Assembly (NCBI GenBank): GCA_963989385.1
Contig: OZ022500.1
Location: 116,787,842-116,851,841, forward strand
Direction of reading: 5' to 3'
Length of the DNA: 64,000 nucleotides
DNA from: Ctena decussata
Taxonomy: Eukaryota > Mollusca > Bivalvia > Lucinida > Lucinidae
Below are positions 25,201 through 38,871 of this stretch, piece after piece. How positions within the stretch are numbered: position 1 is the stretch's first letter; the number at the start of each line of letters is the position of its first letter. The notes below the pieces were generated by a model that saw only the letters and a program-made list of their open reading frames with translations, was not told where the DNA came from and made no database searches. Made by a program: the position numbers and the translations under genes.

Positions 25201-28200
25201 TGTTTAAAGATGAAGAAAAATACAGAAACGATGAAAGATATATCTACTCTTGGATCAAGACGGTATGTTCAGAGATGAAAGAAGTCCACATTGAGTGCTG
25301 CATATTGGAAGGGATAACAGTGATAATTTTGGGATAATTTTCCCTGTTTTTCCATGAAAACCTTTGTTTTGACCTTTCATTAGAACCATCTCAGGGAGAT
25401 GGTTCTAATGAGGTGTAACGACATATGTTATCATTGAATAAGAATTAAAATTATCTCTGAATTATCCATGTTACCCTTTCTTTTCTGGAGCTCTGCACAG
25501 TGATATTGAAATTATGTTGTGACATAGTTATGCTCCCCGAAGGGTGAGCATATAGTTGCCGCTTTGTCCGTCCGTCCGTCCGTCACACTTTTGTTTGGAG
25601 CATATCTCTGAAAGTATAAGGGGGAACTGAATGAAACTTCACACATAGATAGAGGACAACGAGGGGAAGTGCAGTGCACAAGAACGATAACCCTGTCACA
25701 AGTATTTACGAAGTTAGCTCCCCTTCCAGTTTTTTTTTTTCAATTTTGCTTGTCCGGAGCATATCTCTGAAAGTAAAAGGAGGAACTGAATGAAACTTCA
25801 CACATTGATAGAGGACAATGAAAGGAAGTGCAGTGCTCAAGAACCTTAACCCTGTCACAAGTATTTACGAAGTTAGCTCCCTTTCCAGTTTTTTTTGCAT
25901 ATTTTGCTTGTCCGGAGCTTATCTCTGAAAGTATACGGGGGAACTAAATGAAACTTCACACATTGATAGAGGACAATGAGAGGAAGTGCAGTGCACAAGA
26001 ACCACATTGATAGAGGACAATGAAAGGAAGTGCAGTGCTCAAGAACCGTAACCCTGTCACAAGTATTTACGAAGTTAGCTCCCTTTCCAGTTTTTATGCC
26101 CCCAATTTCGGAGAAATTGTGGGGGCATATTGGTTTGGGCCTGTCCGTCTGTCCTCTATCTCAAGAACCGTAAGAGCTAGGAGCTTGAAACTTTATACAC
26201 ATGATCAGTATGAAAAATAAGCGAACACATATTTTTTCTTTTTTCCGCGGGTCACATATTTCAAGAGTTATGCCCCTTTTTCGACTTAGCCTGTGGAACC
26301 TTGTGAACAAAATATCTCAAGAACCCCTGATGCTAGGATCATGAGGTTTTGCAGGATGAGAATGCCCAAGGTGTAGATGACCTGATTACCTTTTGAAACA
26401 AATTCGTGAATTTTTGATCGAGTTATGCCCCTTTTTCGACTTCGTGCATTGTAAGCCTATGGAACCTTGTGAACAAAATATCTCAAGAACCCCTGAAGCT
26501 AGGAGCATGATTTTTTGCAGGAAGATACTGCCTGTGGTGTAGATGACCTGATTAACTTTTGAAAAAAAACTCTTGAATTTTTGATCGAGTTATTCCCCTT
26601 TTTCGACTTAGTGCATTGAGGCCTATGGTACAAAGGTACCCTTACATATAGTCAAGAACAATAAGAGCTAGGAACTTGAAACTTTATACACATGATCAGT
26701 ATGGAAAATAAGCAGACCCGTATTTTTTTTTCTGCCGGCAATGTATTTCCAGAGTTATGCCCCTTTTTCGACTTAGCCTGTGGAACCTTGTGAACAAAAT
26801 ATCTCAAGAACCCCTGATGCTAGGATCATGAGGCTTTGCAAGATGAGAATGTCCAAGGTGTAGATGACCTGATTAACTTTTGAAACAAATTCATGAATTT
26901 TTGACCGAGTTATGCCCCTTTTTCGACTTAGTGCATTGTAAGCCTATGGAACCTTGTGAACAAAATATCTCAAGAACCCCTGAAGCTAGGAGCATGATTT
27001 TTTGCAGGAAGATACTGCCTGTGGTGTAGATGACCTGATTAACTTTTGAAAAAAATTCGTGAATTTTTGATCGAGTGATTCCCCTTTTTCGACTTAGTGC
27101 ATTGAAGCCTATGGTACAAAGGTACCCTTACATAAAGTCAAGAACAACAAGAGCTAGGAACTTGAAACTTTATACACATAATCAGTATGGAAAATAAGCA
27201 GACCCGTATTTTTTTATTTTTCCGCCGGCAATGTATTTCCAGAGTTATGCCCCTTTTTTCGACTTAGCCTGTGGAACCTTGTGAACAAAATATCTCAAGA
27301 ACCCCTGATGCTAGGATCATGAGGCTTTGCAAGATGAGAATGCCCAAGGTGTAGATGACCTGATTAACTTTTGAAACAAATTCGTGAATTTTTGACCGAG
27401 TTGTGCCCCTTTTTTGACTTAGTGCATTGTAAGCCTATGGAACCTTGTGAACAAAATATCTCAAGAACCCCTGAAGCTAGGAGCATGATATTTTGCAGGA
27501 AGATACTGCCTGTGGTGTAGATGACCTGATTAACTTTTGAAAAAAATTTGTGAATTTTTGATCGAGTTATTCCCCTTTTTCGACTTAGTGCATTGAGGCC
27601 TATGGTACAAAGGTACCCTTACATATAGTCAAGAACAATAAGAGCTAGGAACTTGAAACTTTATACACATAATCAGTATGGAAAATAAGCAGACCCGTAT
27701 TTTTTTATTTTTCCGCCGGCAATGTATTTCCAGAGTTATGCCCCTTTTTCGACTTAGCCTGTGGAACCTTGTGAACAAAATATCTCAAGAACCCCTGATG
27801 CTACGAGCATGATTTTATGCAGGAAGATACTGCCTGTGGTGTAGATGACCTGATTAACTTTTGAAAATAATTTGTAAATTTTGGATTGAGTTATGCCCCT
27901 TTTTCAATTAGTGCATTATTTGCCTATGGAAACTTGTGAACAAAATATCTCAAGAACCCCTGATGCTAGGATCATGAGGTTTTGCAGGATGACAATGCCC
28001 AAGGTGTAGATGACCTGATTAACTTTTGAAACAAATTCGTGAATTTTTGACAAAGTTATGCCCCTTTTTCGACTTCGTGCATTGTAAGCCTATGGAACCT
28101 TGTGAACAAAATATCTCAAGAACCCCTGATGTTAGGAGCATGATTTTTTGCAGGAAGATACTGCCTGTGGTGTAGATGACCTGATTAACTTTTGATTGAG

Positions 28201-31200
28201 TTATGCCCCTTTTTCGACTTAGTGCATTGTAAGCCTATGGGACCTTGTGAACTAAATATCTCAAGAACACCTGATGCTAGGAGCATGATTTTATGCAGGA
28301 AGATACTGCCTGTGGTGTAGATGACCTGATTAACTTTTGAAAATAATTTGTAAATTTTCGATTGAGTTATGTCCCTTTTCAACTTAGTGCATTATTTGCC
28401 TATGGAAGCTTGTGAACAAAATATCTGGAGAACCCCTGATGCTAGGATCATGATTTTTGCAGGTTGATATTGCCCAAGGTGTAGATGACCTGATTAACTT
28501 TCGAAAACAATTCGTAAATTTTTGACTGAGTTAAGCCCCTTTTTCGACTTAGTGCATTGTAAGCCTATGGTACAAAGGTACAAGCATTATTGGATGAACC
28601 TTCTCTAGAGACAAGCATATGGTTGGGGGCATAGTGTTTCATAAACACATTTTCTAGTTTTTTGCATATTTTGCTTGTCCGGAGCTTTTCTCTGAAAGTA
28701 TAAGGGGGAACTAAATGAAACTTCACACATTGATAGAAGACAATGAAAGGAAGTGCAGTGCACAAGAAACGTAACCCTGTCACAAGTATTTATGAAGTTA
28801 GCTCCCTTCCAGTTTTTTCAGTATTTTGCTTGTCCGGAGCATATCTCTGAAAGTATAAGGGGGAACTAAATGAAACTTCACACATTGATAGAGGACAATT
28901 AGAGGAAGTGCAGTGCATAAGAACCGTAACCCTGTCACAAGTATTTACAAAGTTAGCTACCTTTCCAGTTTTTTTCAATATTAAGCTTGTCCGATGCATA
29001 TCTCCAAAAGTATTAAAGGGAACTTAATGAAACTTCATACATTGAAAGAGGGCAATAAGAGAAAGTGCAGAGCACCATAACGCTGTCTTAAGTATTTACA
29101 AAGTTAGCTCCCTTCCTATTTCACAATATTTTGCATGTCCAGAACATATCTCTGAAAGTATAAAAGGGAACTTAATGAAACTTTACACACTAATAGAGGG
29201 CAATGAGTGAAAGGGGAGAACATAAGAACCATAACCCTGTCATAAATAATTACAGAGTTAGCTCCTTCTTAATTTGTGCTTTATTTTGCTTGTATGAAGC
29301 ATATCTTAGGAAGTATTGAAGGAAACCAAATGAAAATTTACATGTTGATAGTGGGTAATGCAAGGAAGTGCAGAGCTTAAGAACTATAACATTACCTTTA
29401 GTAAATATGGAATTAGTGCCCTTCTTAATTTTTTCAGTTATTTAGCTTGTCTGGAGTATATCTCTGTACATATTTAAGGGAACATGAATGAAACTTCTTA
29501 TATTGATAATAGAGGGCAATGACAAGAAGTGCAGAGCAGAACAGAGATGGGGTCAATTACATTGGAAAGTAATTAATTACCATTACAATGCAGTGTTAGC
29601 ATTAGCATTACTATTACACAGTTCTGGGACAAGTAATTAATTAAATTACCATTACTTGGCAAATGTAATGCATTACCATTACTCATTACATTTTTCCATC
29701 ACAACTTTTCACTTATAAAATAAGTGCAGGGAAAAATATGTTAAACTTTTATTTTCCATGTTACAATAGATACAGAGATGAAGAGTTGTGCTTCCTCTTC
29801 ACATTTACTCCGTAGAAGGAATTTGCATATTACATGTAGTTGTTTTTTAATCAGGTTTCATGTACAGTGGATTCCGAAGCGTTTGTTGTTTTTATTCTTT
29901 GAGAGGGGTGGATGTGCTTGAACTGGTTTTTAAAGATTGATATTCATCTGTGTGTTTCTCTTGGAAAAAGTGAAAGTTTTGAATTTTACCTTACAGTGTC
30001 ATAAAATAGGATAATGGTCAATACACTTTTTTTCTGTCACCTTATGATTCATTGACTGAGGGACAAAAAGGTGTGGTAATCCACTGACACTAATTACCAA
30101 AATTGAAAACACCTGACTGGTCCACAAAGATAAGGTCATGGCTGGTTGCATGTTTTTCTCTTGATATATAAGTAAAACAACAGACTGGACTCTGATATGA
30201 ATGACGAAAAACTGAATTTTTCTTTGATACCCGCCTGGTAAAAAAATTAAGGTAACAGTTTGACTTTGGAGGAGTTATGTGTTTTTCACACCATTGTCTA
30301 ATAGTAGAATAAGATTACAGACATAAAAGTCATACGATGGTCTTTGAATATCTGATAGAGAAAGAATATTGTTGTAACATGTACATAAAAAAAGAATGAG
30401 GTTTTACCTTCACAAGTGTTGTGAAGTTTGATGCCACTTTCAAGCTTTCTGATATATACCTTTATTCACTCAGTGTTCAGAGGGAAGGGGGGATGATTAT
30501 TCTGTTGTAAGTATTTCTTTTGAATTACCTGAGATTAAGTGATCAAACTAATTTTTGTGCCAAAAGAAAATTTTGTTTACTCCAGGAATCAATGATTAGT
30601 CTATTGCTATGTTTTTATTATCAAAAATACCTGTTGACTAGAGGGACAGGATCATTATCACATTTGATATTCAGATGCAACAAAAATGTTGATAATAACC
30701 AGTGTATCATGCACCTGTAGAAAATTTATTAACAGCAGATATCTTTGAGCAGTAAAATGGATTACTATTATTTTCCATTGTTGTTGTTGTATTACTATTA
30801 ATAATATTATTATTTATTATTACAATTTTATTGTTGATTAAATTAATATTCCTTTTTCACTATTACTGCATACTAATATCTTTAGTTGTTTTGGTCTTGA
30901 AAAGCAGCTGACAGTGATGCTGATCATCATAAACTACTACAAAGTAATGAAAATGTAATGCTAAAAAGCATTACATCATTACAGCATTTTTCTTCTTGTA
31001 ATTAATTTAATTACCATTACATGTAATGAAAAAATCCTTCATTACTCATTACTTAGCATTACTTTGAAAAAAGTAATGCATTGTAATGCATTACCATTAC
31101 TCATTACCATTACCCCATCTCTGGAGCAGAAGAACCATAACTGTATCCCAAGTTATTTTGGAGTTACTTCCCTTCTTATTTTTTCTCCATTGTATGCATG

Positions 31201-34200
31201 TCTAGAGCATTGCTCTAAAAGTATTGAAGAGAATTACTTTTTCCATTTTTAATTGCATTTAGTTTACACAGAAAATCACTCCTTCACCAGGATACCCATT
31301 GTCCTATTCCAAGCCTTCGGGGAGCATCCATCAGTTCCACCGATTTTCTTGTTTGATAAGAGCTGTCCCAGCTGCTGACCAAAATGCAATTTTGTCTACT
31401 TGCCCAGTGAATAGCATGCCCTCAGAAATGTGTCAACATTTTCTCTATAAAGTCTGTGAAAATTTCTGAGCAAGTAAATTAACATGGCATGCCCATATTT
31501 TCACTTGGCAATGGATTTGCAAGCTCTTAAGACCATGGATGGATGGATGAATTGTGATTTTACATCCTTTTCAACAGTATTTCGGTCATATCAGGATGAT
31601 AGGAGGGTGATAATGAAAGGCTAAGTAGTACAAATTCATGGAACCTCATTTAGGTTTGAAAAGGTTTCTTCCTCCTGCGGACTTTGAACCCATGACCGTT
31701 AGATCAGCAGACCAGCACTTAACCCACTGAGCTGCCAGGTTCCTGCCTCTTAAGACGGGAAGTGTTATGAAATTAACCATTAGAAAGACTAAAATTTCTG
31801 TTGTAGTGCTGTCATCTTGTCTGTAAATTTATTTATCAGCTCAATGAAAATGTAGAATATTAATTATTAAGACCTGCAGTGGATTACTAATTAAAGGTGA
31901 AAGGGAACACTTTCAGTGAAAGTCTGTCATCTGTTTTCCCTCCCTTCTCAATAGGGGTCAACTCTTAGAGGAAAGAATTTGCTCCCCTAGGAGCAAATTC
32001 TTTCCTCTAAGAGTAGACCCCATTTTGGAGGGCCTCTTCATTCAGGGAATTAAGCAGGAAGTCACGAAAGTTATTCCTTTTGTAAAAATGGCAGAAAATT
32101 GTGAAGGTATACTGATACACCTTAAACACTCAAAAGTTTGTGTTGGATTCTTCCGTCTTGAAAAGTGGACTGGTTAATTTTTGTAAAAGCTGATGCTTGT
32201 GGTTATTTGTGTCGCTTTGACTGGGTGCAGTTTAGAGCATTGAGGATATTGCATACCACTGAAACTTAGTTGAAATTTTGGCGTCAATTTCTTTTTCAGG
32301 CTGATGCTTGTAATGATCCACTTGAAATCTACAACTATATGTATGACCAGAGCATTGGCTGTGAGGTCAGCAGCTTCTATGAGGCCTGGGCCTATGTCTT
32401 GGAACAACTGGGCAACACTAAGAGAGCAGATGCCATCTATCAGGAGGGTATGAAGAAGGGAGCAAAGCCTATGGAGAATCTGCAGCGAAAACATGAGTAA
32501 GTCATACTTACAATTACTATATTTCTTCAGTTAAAAGGTTAGGATGGAGATTTTTCCCTTTCCAAATCAATCCCAGAAATTTAGATCCATCTTGTAAAAC
32601 AGATCTCCACAATATCTAGTTCCATCATTCAAAACAGTCTTAAAATTCTAGAGCCATCTTGTAAGATGGATCTAAATATGTGGGATTGTTTTAGAAGGAA
32701 AAAGATTGATAGTGACACGTTGTAAATATGAAATCTTAAAACTGAAATCATAAGTTCTATCTGACAATTTTATACGCCCGTTTTGAAAAAACGGACGTAT
32801 TATGTCATGGCGCTGTCCATCCGTCCGTAAACATTCTTGTGCGCGCCATAACTCGGTAACCGTTTGGGATATCTTCATGAAATTTTGTAGGCATATATAT
32901 TAGGTAGGGGGAACATGTCGCGTACAAGAATGGTTGCTCCCCTTTCCTTGGTTTCAAAGTTATGTCCCTTTGATTGTTTTTTGCCCTACAGGTCTTGTGC
33001 GCACCAGAACTAGATAACTGTTCGGGATATCTTCATGAAACTTCATAGCAATGTGTATGAAGTCCCAATGATGTGTCGCGTACAACAATGGTTGCTCTCC
33101 CTTTCTTCCTTTCTGAGTTACATCCCTTTTATTAGTTCTTTTCGGCTGTTTTTGTGTATACTTATGTTTTGCATACATTAACTCAGTAACTGTTTGGAAT
33201 ATCATGATGAACCTTTATAGCAATGTGCATGATCACAAGATAATATGTCGCATATAAGAATGGTTGCTCCCCCTTTCTTAATTTCGGAGTAACCTCCCTT
33301 TCCTCCGTCCATAAACATTCTTGTGTGCGCCATAACTCAGTAACCATTTGTGATATCTTCATGAAATTTTGTAGGCATATGCAGTAGGTAGGGGGAATGT
33401 ATCGCATACAAGAATGGTTGCTCCCCCTTCCTTAGTTTCCAAGTTATGCCCCTTTGATTGTTTTTTTTTTTCCTGCAGGTCTTGTGCGCGCCATAACTAG
33501 ATAACTGTTTGGGATATCTTCATGAAACTTCATAGAAATGTGTATGAAGTCCAAACGATGTGTCACGTACAACAATGGTTGCTCTCCCTTTCTTTGTTAC
33601 TGAGTTACATCCCTTTTAGGCTATTTTTGTGTATACTTATGTTGTGCATACATTAACTCAGTTACAGTTGGAATATCATGCTTAAACTTTATAGCAATGT
33701 GCATGATCACAAGATGATGTGTCACATATAAGAATGGATGCTCCCCCTTTCTTAATTTTTGAGTAACCTCCCTTTGATCATTATTTTTAGGCATTTCCAT
33801 TCACTCCATATCTCCTTAACCCTTTGATATATTAGAATGAAACTTTGTAGGAATGTATGTAATAATGGGGCAATGAATCCTGAGCAAGAACCATGACTCT
33901 GGCTTGCTTACTGGATTATCTGCCCATGCATAAATTTCCTGTTTACTCTGTAACTCCTTAACCGTTTAGAATATTTTAACACAACTTTATCGAGATGTGT
34001 ATATTGTCAAGGGAATGTATTAGAACCAAGAATGGTATATTTAGTATATGAATTATCTCCCTTGTTTGATGTGTTAAATATTTAAATAATGTTGCCATCA
34101 TTAAATAAAGTGTGGTTTCCCCTGTTTGTCTGCCTGTATGTCCTTTTGTAAACAATCTTGCTCATTCTATAATTCCTTTATGACATTAAAACGGGCGTAT

Positions 34201-37200
34201 TATGCGCTGCTTGCGAAGCACTTGTTCTTAAGATAATTTGATGCAGTGTTTAAATATTTCATATTGGTCTCATAAAATGATATAGCATGTGATTGTTTTT
34301 GCACAGAGAATTTCAGAAGCGTGTTGCTCGGCGATTGTTGGGAGGTTCAGTGGGAGAAGACCAGGATGATAGTCCCAACCCTGAAAGCCAGCGACAGGTC
34401 TTGTCACAACTGAAGACTACCGGTAAACGACATGCAGTCCCAGTTAATAGGACAGGAGATACTATTCAGGGTAAATTACTGTATATATTCAGCTGTAAGA
34501 CGGGGTTTCCTCCCCTTCCAAAATTGCCCCTTAATATTAAATCAGTTTTGTGTAATTCAGCTGTTAGATGGGATTTTCTCTTCCAAAACTATCCAAAAAT
34601 CTAGATCCATCTTAAAGATGGATCTAGATTATTGGGATTGTTTTTGAAGGGAAAACCCCTGTCTTGTTAATATGGTATTCAGTTTAGTGTAGACTTCCAT
34701 TGAAATAAATTGATAAAATTTCAGTCACTGCTCAAATAGTTCATCTAATCTGTATATAAGGGCAGTTCCAGAATTAACCATATGGGGGGATTGCGAGGCA
34801 CTTTTTTCCAAGACCCACCACCCATAAAAAAAAATTATTATGGTGCCCAGCACCCATAGTTTTGAATTACAACCAAAACCCACCATCCATGAAAAAAATA
34901 GTGCTTGCATACCCACCTAGCATAATATTAAAAAATATTTATACCCACCTAGGACAGAATTAAATAAAATATATACATTTTTTCCTTGGTTGGTCTTGGT
35001 GCTATTACATGTAAAATGTCATCAATATCAAAGCACCTTTCACTGCAGCAGAAATTTTTATGGCCAGAAGGAAGCAATCAGCTGGCAGTTAGCAAACAGC
35101 TATATCGTCTGAAAGAAAAGCTAGACTTAAGTGATCTGGGGATATTTAATTTGCCATAGAGGTCCTGCATGCAGTTAAATAGTATACATTTGTATATCTG
35201 TTCCCTTTTTGGTTTTACTGAGGTGACTTCTTGTTCGTATCTGCTTAACAGTGGCTTCTGTCTCACCAACCAATGAAACAGAGACTTGTATGATTTGATA
35301 AACAAAAATATATTTGCTTTGTGTTTTTGTCCGCTCATAAACTGGTATGGAATGCTGCAATACAGTTTTACCCATGTGGTGTTACAGCTGGTTGTTTGTG
35401 ATTGGAAACAATGGTGAATAATTATTTTCCGTTCAACAGCGGATGTGCATTCGACTATGTCCATAAGATATAAATGTGACCGACTCTGAAAATAAAAATG
35501 AAATTGGCCTTCCAGTTTCTAGTTGCATCCCCTGCACCGGCTAAAGCAGAACTCTATTTTCGGATTTAAATGAACTCAGCGATCCCAAAAGGGCCAGAAT
35601 ATATCATCTGCACTATGATGATGTACGGGGAGAGGTTTCACGTCTGCCACATGGCATAATACGAGGTAAAATGAAGATAAATAAGTTCTGAACAGCAAGA
35701 ACCTTTGGAAGCAAAAAAAGAAAGAATTTTGATACTAGCCTCTATAAAAGTACTGTTTTTCTTGGCAATTGCTTTAGCAGTTTGGTTGCTATGGGAACTT
35801 AAAGTTGCCATTGACTTATAATTGCAAAATGGAAAATTTGCATTTATTGCCATGTCACTGCAGATATTGTGACAAAACTTTTATAGAAAAGTTCCTTTAG
35901 TAGTCCTCCATCAACCACATGAAATTTATGTAAATTGCACAATTTGGCTGGTTGCCATGGCAACCGAAAGGTTAAAAATAGAAAAAGTATTCAAAAATCA
36001 TCTCCTCAGAAACTGTGCAACCAATAAAGCTCAAACTTCACAGAAAGGATCTTAGTACTAGCCTCTATAAAAGTACTGTTTTTCTTGGCAATTGCTTTAG
36101 CAGTTTGGTTGCTATGGGAAATTAAAGTTGCCATTGACTTATAATGGCAAAATGGAAAATTTGCATTTATTGCTATGTCACTGCAGATATTTTAACAAAA
36201 CTTTCATAGAAATGTCCCTTGAGTAGTCCCCAACCAGCCGTATTAGATTAATTTGGCTGGTTGCCATTGCAACCGAATAGTTAAAAATAGAAAAATATTA
36301 AAAAATCATCTCCGCAGAAACTCTATGGCCAATAAAGCCCAAACTTTACAGAAATGATATAAGTACTAGGCTCTATATAATTACTGTTTGTCATGGCAAT
36401 TGCTCCAGCAGTTTGGTTGCTATGGCAACATAATTTCCATTGAATTATAATGGGATAAATGGAAATTGGCAATTTTTTGCTATCTCACAGCAGTTATTTG
36501 GATTTTTTTTCTACAGAAATGTTTCTTGAGTAGTCCTCTACGATTCATTTGAATTTTGACCAAATCGCTGAATTTGATTGGTTGCCATGGCAATATATAG
36601 ACTAAATTTTAGAAAAACATATTCAAAAATCCTCTCCTTAGAAGGCATAAGGGATATGAAGCTGATACTTTGCATACATGTAAATGAATTAGCCTCTACA
36701 TAAATTATGGTTTTTCTTCGAATCCCATCAGAACTCTGGTTGCTATGGCAACTTATAGTTTCCATTGACTTATAATGGGGAAAGTGAAAATTGGCAATTT
36801 TTGCTGTCTCACACCAGTTATTTAGAATTTTTTTCTATAAAAATGTTCCTTTAGTAGTCCTCTATGATTCATATGAGTTTTGTCCAAATTGCTGAATTTG
36901 ATTGGTTGCCATGGCAAAATAAAGGGAAAATTTTTGAAACAATATTACTAAATCTTCTCCTCAGAAGCCTTAAGAGGGATGAAGCTGATACTTTGCATAC
37001 ATGTTAATGACATTAGCCTCTACCTGAAAATATGTTTTATTTTACCTTTGCACATGTGAATTTGTTGCTATGGCAACTTAGAGTTTCCATAGACTGACAA
37101 TGGGGAAATTGGAAATATTTCATTTGTTTCTGTGTTACTTCAGATATTTTGACAAAAGCTTTACAAAATGTTCCTGGAGTAGTCCTCTACAGCCATATGA

Positions 37201-38831
37201 ACTTTGCCTAAATCCCTGATTTTGATTGATTGCCATTGCAACTGAAAGGCCAGATTTTCAATTTTTTTTTTTTTTTTTTTTTTTGCCAAAAATCTTCTTC
37301 TCAGAAGCCATAAAGGGGGATAAAGCTGAATGAATCTTTTTTGCATAAATGTTTATGATATTATCTTCTACATAAATGGTGTGTTTTATTGCTGTTGTGC
37401 ATGTGGTTTTGTTGTTGTGACAACTTAAAACGTTTTTTCAACATAACCCCAGTGCTCAGGTGAGCGATATAGGACCATGGGTCCTCTGGTTATATCTTAA
37501 CTTTGTCCTCAATTCGAGCCTGAAAACCGTCTTTCCACACCTAAAAACTAAAAAAATTGTACAAGGTTCCCCAAAGGCGCTGGACAGACCTGTGTACCCC
37601 AACTCATTTGTGGATAATGGCTTTGAGGAGGGTGGGGAGCCCTGTACCTATACAAATCCATACTGAAATATCCTTTAAAAAGCCCTGAAACACCCTAAAA
37701 AAAACTAAGTCCACACCTAAAAAAAAATTGGGCAGGGGTTCCTCTAAGGCGCTGGCCAGTTCAGTTCACCACACACCCAATATAACCCTGGCCTTCAAAA
37801 GAGTTGGGCAAAGACAGAGTGGGTGGGGTGCCAGAACAAAAATGTATACAAAATGTGTTCTGTGCACCCTCTCTTTAAGATGATAGGTCATTTTGGAAAA
37901 TCATAACAGTAATTAAATGATACATACCTCCAATATTCCGTCATACTTAAGTGAATGAAATTTAACCATCTGTCCATATGCCACTAAAGGACTTCGTTTT
38001 CTTTAGCCAGAGAAAGGCGGATTCCCGCAAAAAAATAATTCGGGTGGTTTAGTTGGTGTGCGGTAGTTCGATGGACAGCAGTGGGCCTGGGGCTGATTCA
38101 TATTAATAAACACTTTCACCGGTTATCTGGGTGCACCGATAAGTCAACGGTGGGACTCTAATAAGAAACAACAACAACAATACGGTGACTCGTCAAACCG
38201 ATCAGTACAGGGAAATACCCACATCGAACAGTAATGGTTATTGTTCTTAACTATGGCGGAAAATATAAACAACACAGTTCGATTTACTTTTTGTTTGATT
38301 AATAATATATTTCAGACCGAAATTGACACTTACTCCTCCCCACCGTTATTTTTAGGGATGCTTATCAGAAATACCAACCGCGCATAAAATGCCGGCTGGG
38401 TAGCGCAATCGGTAGGGCACCCGACTCGTAAGTCGGAGGTCCTGGGTTCGAATCCCGGTCTGGCCACATACTTTCGTTTCTCCTTCCGCTGATTCAAGAA
38501 GGGCAGTTGTCAGTTACTGGCGAAAGTATGTGCACTTAGTACTGGTTAACCGCTAAGGAGGTCTAAGCCTGCCCAGGAATAGTGTGGTTAGGTTAACTGA
38601 CTGTCCCGACATGACCTTAGTTGTTTACCGTGGACGTTAAGCATAACATCAACAACCACGCATAAAATTGAATTTTGCTTGGACCCCACCCTTTGCATGA
38701 AAGAAAATATCTGCAGCCCCCCACCATGTAAAAAAAACCCCAAAAGACGCTGCTGCCCCCCCCCATGCGCTTTGCATGAAAGAAAATATCTGCAGCCCCC
38801 CACCATGTAAAAAAACCCCAAAAAACGCTGC

Positions 38832-38871
<40 letters not shown>

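Larger units (their letters stand above)
25529..31354 (+). mobile_element. HINE-like element, host of two nested transposons
   Basis: Starts ATGCTCCCCGAAGG with a hairpin to 'gggtgagcat'; ends CCTTCGGGGAGCAT, its inverse, followed by 'ttttcttgttt'. Core units carry 'catatctctgaaagtat' and 'gtcacaagtatttac'. It contains a second HINE-like element (26095-28658) and an hAT element (29542-31123), so its own length is about 1.7 kb. CCGT repeats lie near 25567-25582. Confidence 0.75.

Noticed and set aside
25567..25590. CCGT repeats (also 53681-53740 and 57570-57620) as a separate microsatellite class
   Set aside because: They lie at the same internal position of HINE-like elements (just after the 5' hairpin), so they are part of those elements.
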